The notes beneath the pieces were generated by a model. That model made no database searches. It had not been told where the DNA came from and saw only the letters and a program-made list of their open reading frames with translations. This document shows positions 40,038 to 40,677 of a DNA stretch of 40,677 nt, one piece after another. Numbering within the stretch: the stretch's first letter is position 1; each line of letters begins with the position of its first letter. The DNA is from Clostridiales bacterium DTU089. Lineage in GTDB: Bacteria; Bacillota; Clostridia; Oscillospirales; Acutalibacteraceae. The position numbers and the translations under genes are program-made. Location of the stretch: NCBI GenBank assembly GCA_001513045.1, contig LFSB01000044.1:1-40677 (forward strand), given 5' to 3'.

Positions 40038-40677
40038 ATGAGCAAGGAACTTGCCAAGCAATACGACCCTAAGGACGTTGAAAACCGTATATACGGTTCG
40101 TGGATAAAGGACGGGTATTTTCACGCAAAGCTCGATGAAAACAAAACTCCGTACACAATAGTGATTCCGCCACCGAACATCACCGGACAGCTTCACATGG
40201 GTCACGCACTCGACAATACACTTCAGGACATTCTCATCCGCTACAAAAGAATGCGCGGATTTGATACGCTGTGGCTTCCCGGCACCGACCACGCCTCAAT
40301 TGCGACAGAGGCAAAAATCGTTGAAGCCATGCGCAAGGAGGGCATCTCCAAGGAACAAATCGGACGCGAGAAATTTCTTGAGCGCGCCTGGGACTGGAAA
40401 GCAAAATATGGCGGCAGAATCGTTGAGCAGCTCAAGAAAATGGGTTCCTCATGCGACTGGGAGCGCGAGCGCTTCACACTCGATGAGGGCTGCAACAAGG
40501 CTGTCAATGAGGTCTTTGTCCGTCTTTACGAAAAGGGTCTTATTTACCGCGGAGAGCGTATAATAAACTGGTGCCCCAAATGCCTGACCTCAATTTCCGA
40601 CGCGGAGGTTGAATATGAGGAGCAGGCGGGTCATTTCTGGCATCTGCGCTATCCCTTCAAGGACGGCAGCGGTATAA
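40038..40677 (+). CDS. valS: Valyl-tRNA synthetase, 5' part
   Basis: This partial frame of 213 codons runs off the right edge. It starts with the class I signature [15 protein letters not shown] (residues about 48-62, HMGH as the HIGH motif), [10 protein letters not shown] near 90, [25 protein letters not shown] near 130, and [19 protein letters not shown] near 190, typical of ValS. AGGAGGG lies 10 bases before the ATG. The remaining catalytic, editing and C-terminal parts are outside the window. Confidence 0.96.
   Translation, partial: MSKELAKQYDPKDVENRIYGSWIKDGYFHAKLDENKTPYTIVIPPPNITGQLHMGHALDNTLQDILIRYKRMRGFDTLWLPGTDHASIATEAKIVEAMRKEGISKEQIGREKFLERAWDWKAKYGGRIVEQLKKMGSSCDWERERFTLDEGCNKAVNEVFVRLYEKGLIYRGERIINWCPKCLTSISDAEVEYEEQAGHFWHLRYPFKDGSGI

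Overview
The window reads as chromosome from a spore-forming, low-to-mid G+C Firmicute of class Clostridia, most likely an Oscillospiraceae/Ruminococcaceae-type gut bacterium. The evidence is a complete spoIIAA-spoIIAB-sigF operon and sigG, a CtsR-McsA-McsB-ClpC stress operon with CtsR boxes, a T-box riboswitch in front of ileS, RqcH, a DUF177-rpmF pair, strong AGGAGG-type ribosome binding sites and frequent ATGA gene overlaps. Apart from the left edge and a few intergenic repeats it looks like core chromosome. I see no rRNA, tRNA, CRISPR array, transposase or clear prophage gene.

Left part (1-10.7 kb). The first 879 bases appear non-coding and hold a 53-base hairpin, TGTAAC repeats and a duplicated terminator-bearing unit. 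Then come a CarD-like regulator, a divergent GPH-type sugar/cation symporter, a large orphan double-HTH protein followed by an HAD phosphatase and an S51 peptidase, a DegV protein overlapping a frame-disrupted DUF6472 gene, an AbrB-ABC transporter operon and a lipoprotein. Palindromic interspersed repeats and a CCCTAAA-type heptamer array fill the gap at 10.35-10.7 kb.

Middle (10.7-22.8 kb). A minus-strand run carries a degenerate LCP-like protein, a secreted transglutaminase-like protein, folE, folP, folB, folK and a GH27 alpha-galactosidase, with overlaps or tiny gaps. Divergent from it is sigG, followed by ctsR-mcsA-mcsB-clpC behind a consensus sigma-A promoter flanked by two CtsR boxes. 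A secreted orphan protein follows.

Right part (22.8-40.7 kb). A seven-gene minus-strand operon runs ileS, GT2 glycosyltransferase, DUF1858, trmK, ygjV-like, nif3-like and rqcH, with a T-box leader (AUC specifier) and consensus promoter. Upstream of it lie spoIIA, der with its DUF512 radical-SAM partner, rpmF with DUF177, a small P-loop protein with pgi, and a D,D-carboxypeptidase. The 5' part of valS, on the plus strand, runs off the window.

No clearly new multi-gene system is visible. The items best worth a second look are the DegV/DUF6472 junction, the orphan double-HTH protein, the folP active-site loop, the degenerate LCP protein leading a folate operon, the noncoding repeat structures and the T-box operon that links isoleucine charging to ribosome quality control.
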